NCBI GenBank assembly: GCA_034437515.1
Contig: DAOTTX010000466.1
Span: 1-31,710 of the forward strand
DNA: 31,710 nucleotides
DNA from: DAOTTX01 sp034437515
GTDB taxonomy: Bacteria > Chloroflexota > Anaerolineae > Aggregatilineales > Phototrophicaceae
Reading direction: 5' to 3'
Position numbers and translations under genes: made by a program. Shown here in pieces: positions 31,513-31,710 of this stretch; position 1 is the first letter of the stretch; each line of letters opens with the position of its first letter. The notes under the pieces were generated by a model that saw only the letters and a program-made list of their open reading frames with translations, did no database searches and was not told the DNA's origin.

Positions 31513-31710
31513 ATGCACTTTCGCAAAATTTTAGTTTTGTTGTTGATCGCGGTGCTATCCGTACCGTTGTTTGCACAAGACGATGAAGAAGAGATAGAAC
31601 TGCCCGACCTCGGCGGTGAGACGATCACAGTCGCGGTTGAGAACGCCTACCCGCCGTTCAACTACCTGGACGAAGACGGTGAGCCAATCGGCTGGGACTA
31701 TGACGTGGTC
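31513..31710 (+). CDS. Extracellular solute-binding protein, family 3 type (partial)
   Basis: The first 66 codons of a gene cut by the window edge. A signal peptide (MHFRKILVLLLIAVLSVPLFA) is followed by an acidic spacer and then TITVAVENAYPPFNYLDEDG, the standard N-terminus of family 3 solute-binding proteins of ABC importers for amino acids or similar polar solutes. The next residues (GEPIGWDYDVV) continue the pattern of the ligand-binding lobe. AAAGGA lies about 11 bases before the ATG. Transporter genes may follow outside the window. Confidence 0.85.
   Translation, partial: MHFRKILVLLLIAVLSVPLFAQDDEEEIELPDLGGETITVAVENAYPPFNYLDEDGEPIGWDYDVV

Noticed and set aside
1..31710. tRNA, rRNA or riboswitch genes
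   Set aside because: I looked for the T-loop GGTTCGAATCC-type motif and obvious riboswitch cores and saw none; a covariance-model scan would be needed to be certain.

Overview
This is a stretch of bacterial chromosome of moderately high GC content. The gene style suggests a Chloroflexota (Anaerolineae-like) genome: bacterial SH3 repeats, a HerA-like ATPase with a Gln/Pro-rich linker, a DICT-PAS histidine kinase, TolB-like and NHL propellers, and many unlinked catabolic-type enzymes. That assignment is inference; the window holds no rRNA or other phylogenetic marker beyond priA. I saw no tRNA, rRNA, CRISPR array or transposase gene. Most genes lie on the minus strand.

Left part (1-9455): a quinone-oxidoreductase-type dehydrogenase; a small acidic protein; an M23 peptidase with three SH3-like repeats; a DICT-PAS histidine kinase; a 404-base AT-rich gap; a nucleotidyltransferase; a thioredoxin/NHL-propeller protein (NHLRC2-like); and, divergent from it, a C45-type autoproteolytic acyltransferase.

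Centre (9500-20033): a truncated alpha/beta-hydrolase remnant runs into the 3' end of priA. PriA is about 1,137 residues because a DUF559 nuclease-like domain, bounded by GC-rich inverted repeats, sits in frame just before the Walker A motif. Upstream of priA are a saccharopine-dehydrogenase-like oxidoreductase and a TIM-barrel isomerase, probably an operon. Next come an unknown protein, an MFS exporter preceded at close range by a strong terminator hairpin, and the HerA-like ATPase.

Right-centre (20095-27959, all minus): reading in the direction of transcription, a tightly overlapped operon encodes a redoxin, a GNAT acetyltransferase, an alpha/beta-hydrolase-like protein lacking the nucleophile serine, and a PEP-synthase/rifampin-phosphotransferase-like protein. 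The redoxin has a single in-frame TGA at the first Cys position of its CxxC motif, so it is a probable selenoprotein. A second cluster follows: a small lipoprotein, a frameshifted zinc ribbon, an unknown acidic protein, a phospholipase-D-type lipoprotein and a TolB-like propeller.

Right end (28125-31710): a secreted SH3 protein, a bisphosphate-nucleotidase-like phosphatase, a small membrane protein, a convergent PPP-type phosphatase, and the start of a solute-binding protein with a good sigma-70-type promoter.

The two strongest leads are the DUF559 cassette nested in priA and the candidate selenocysteine redoxin with a hairpin directly after its UGA.
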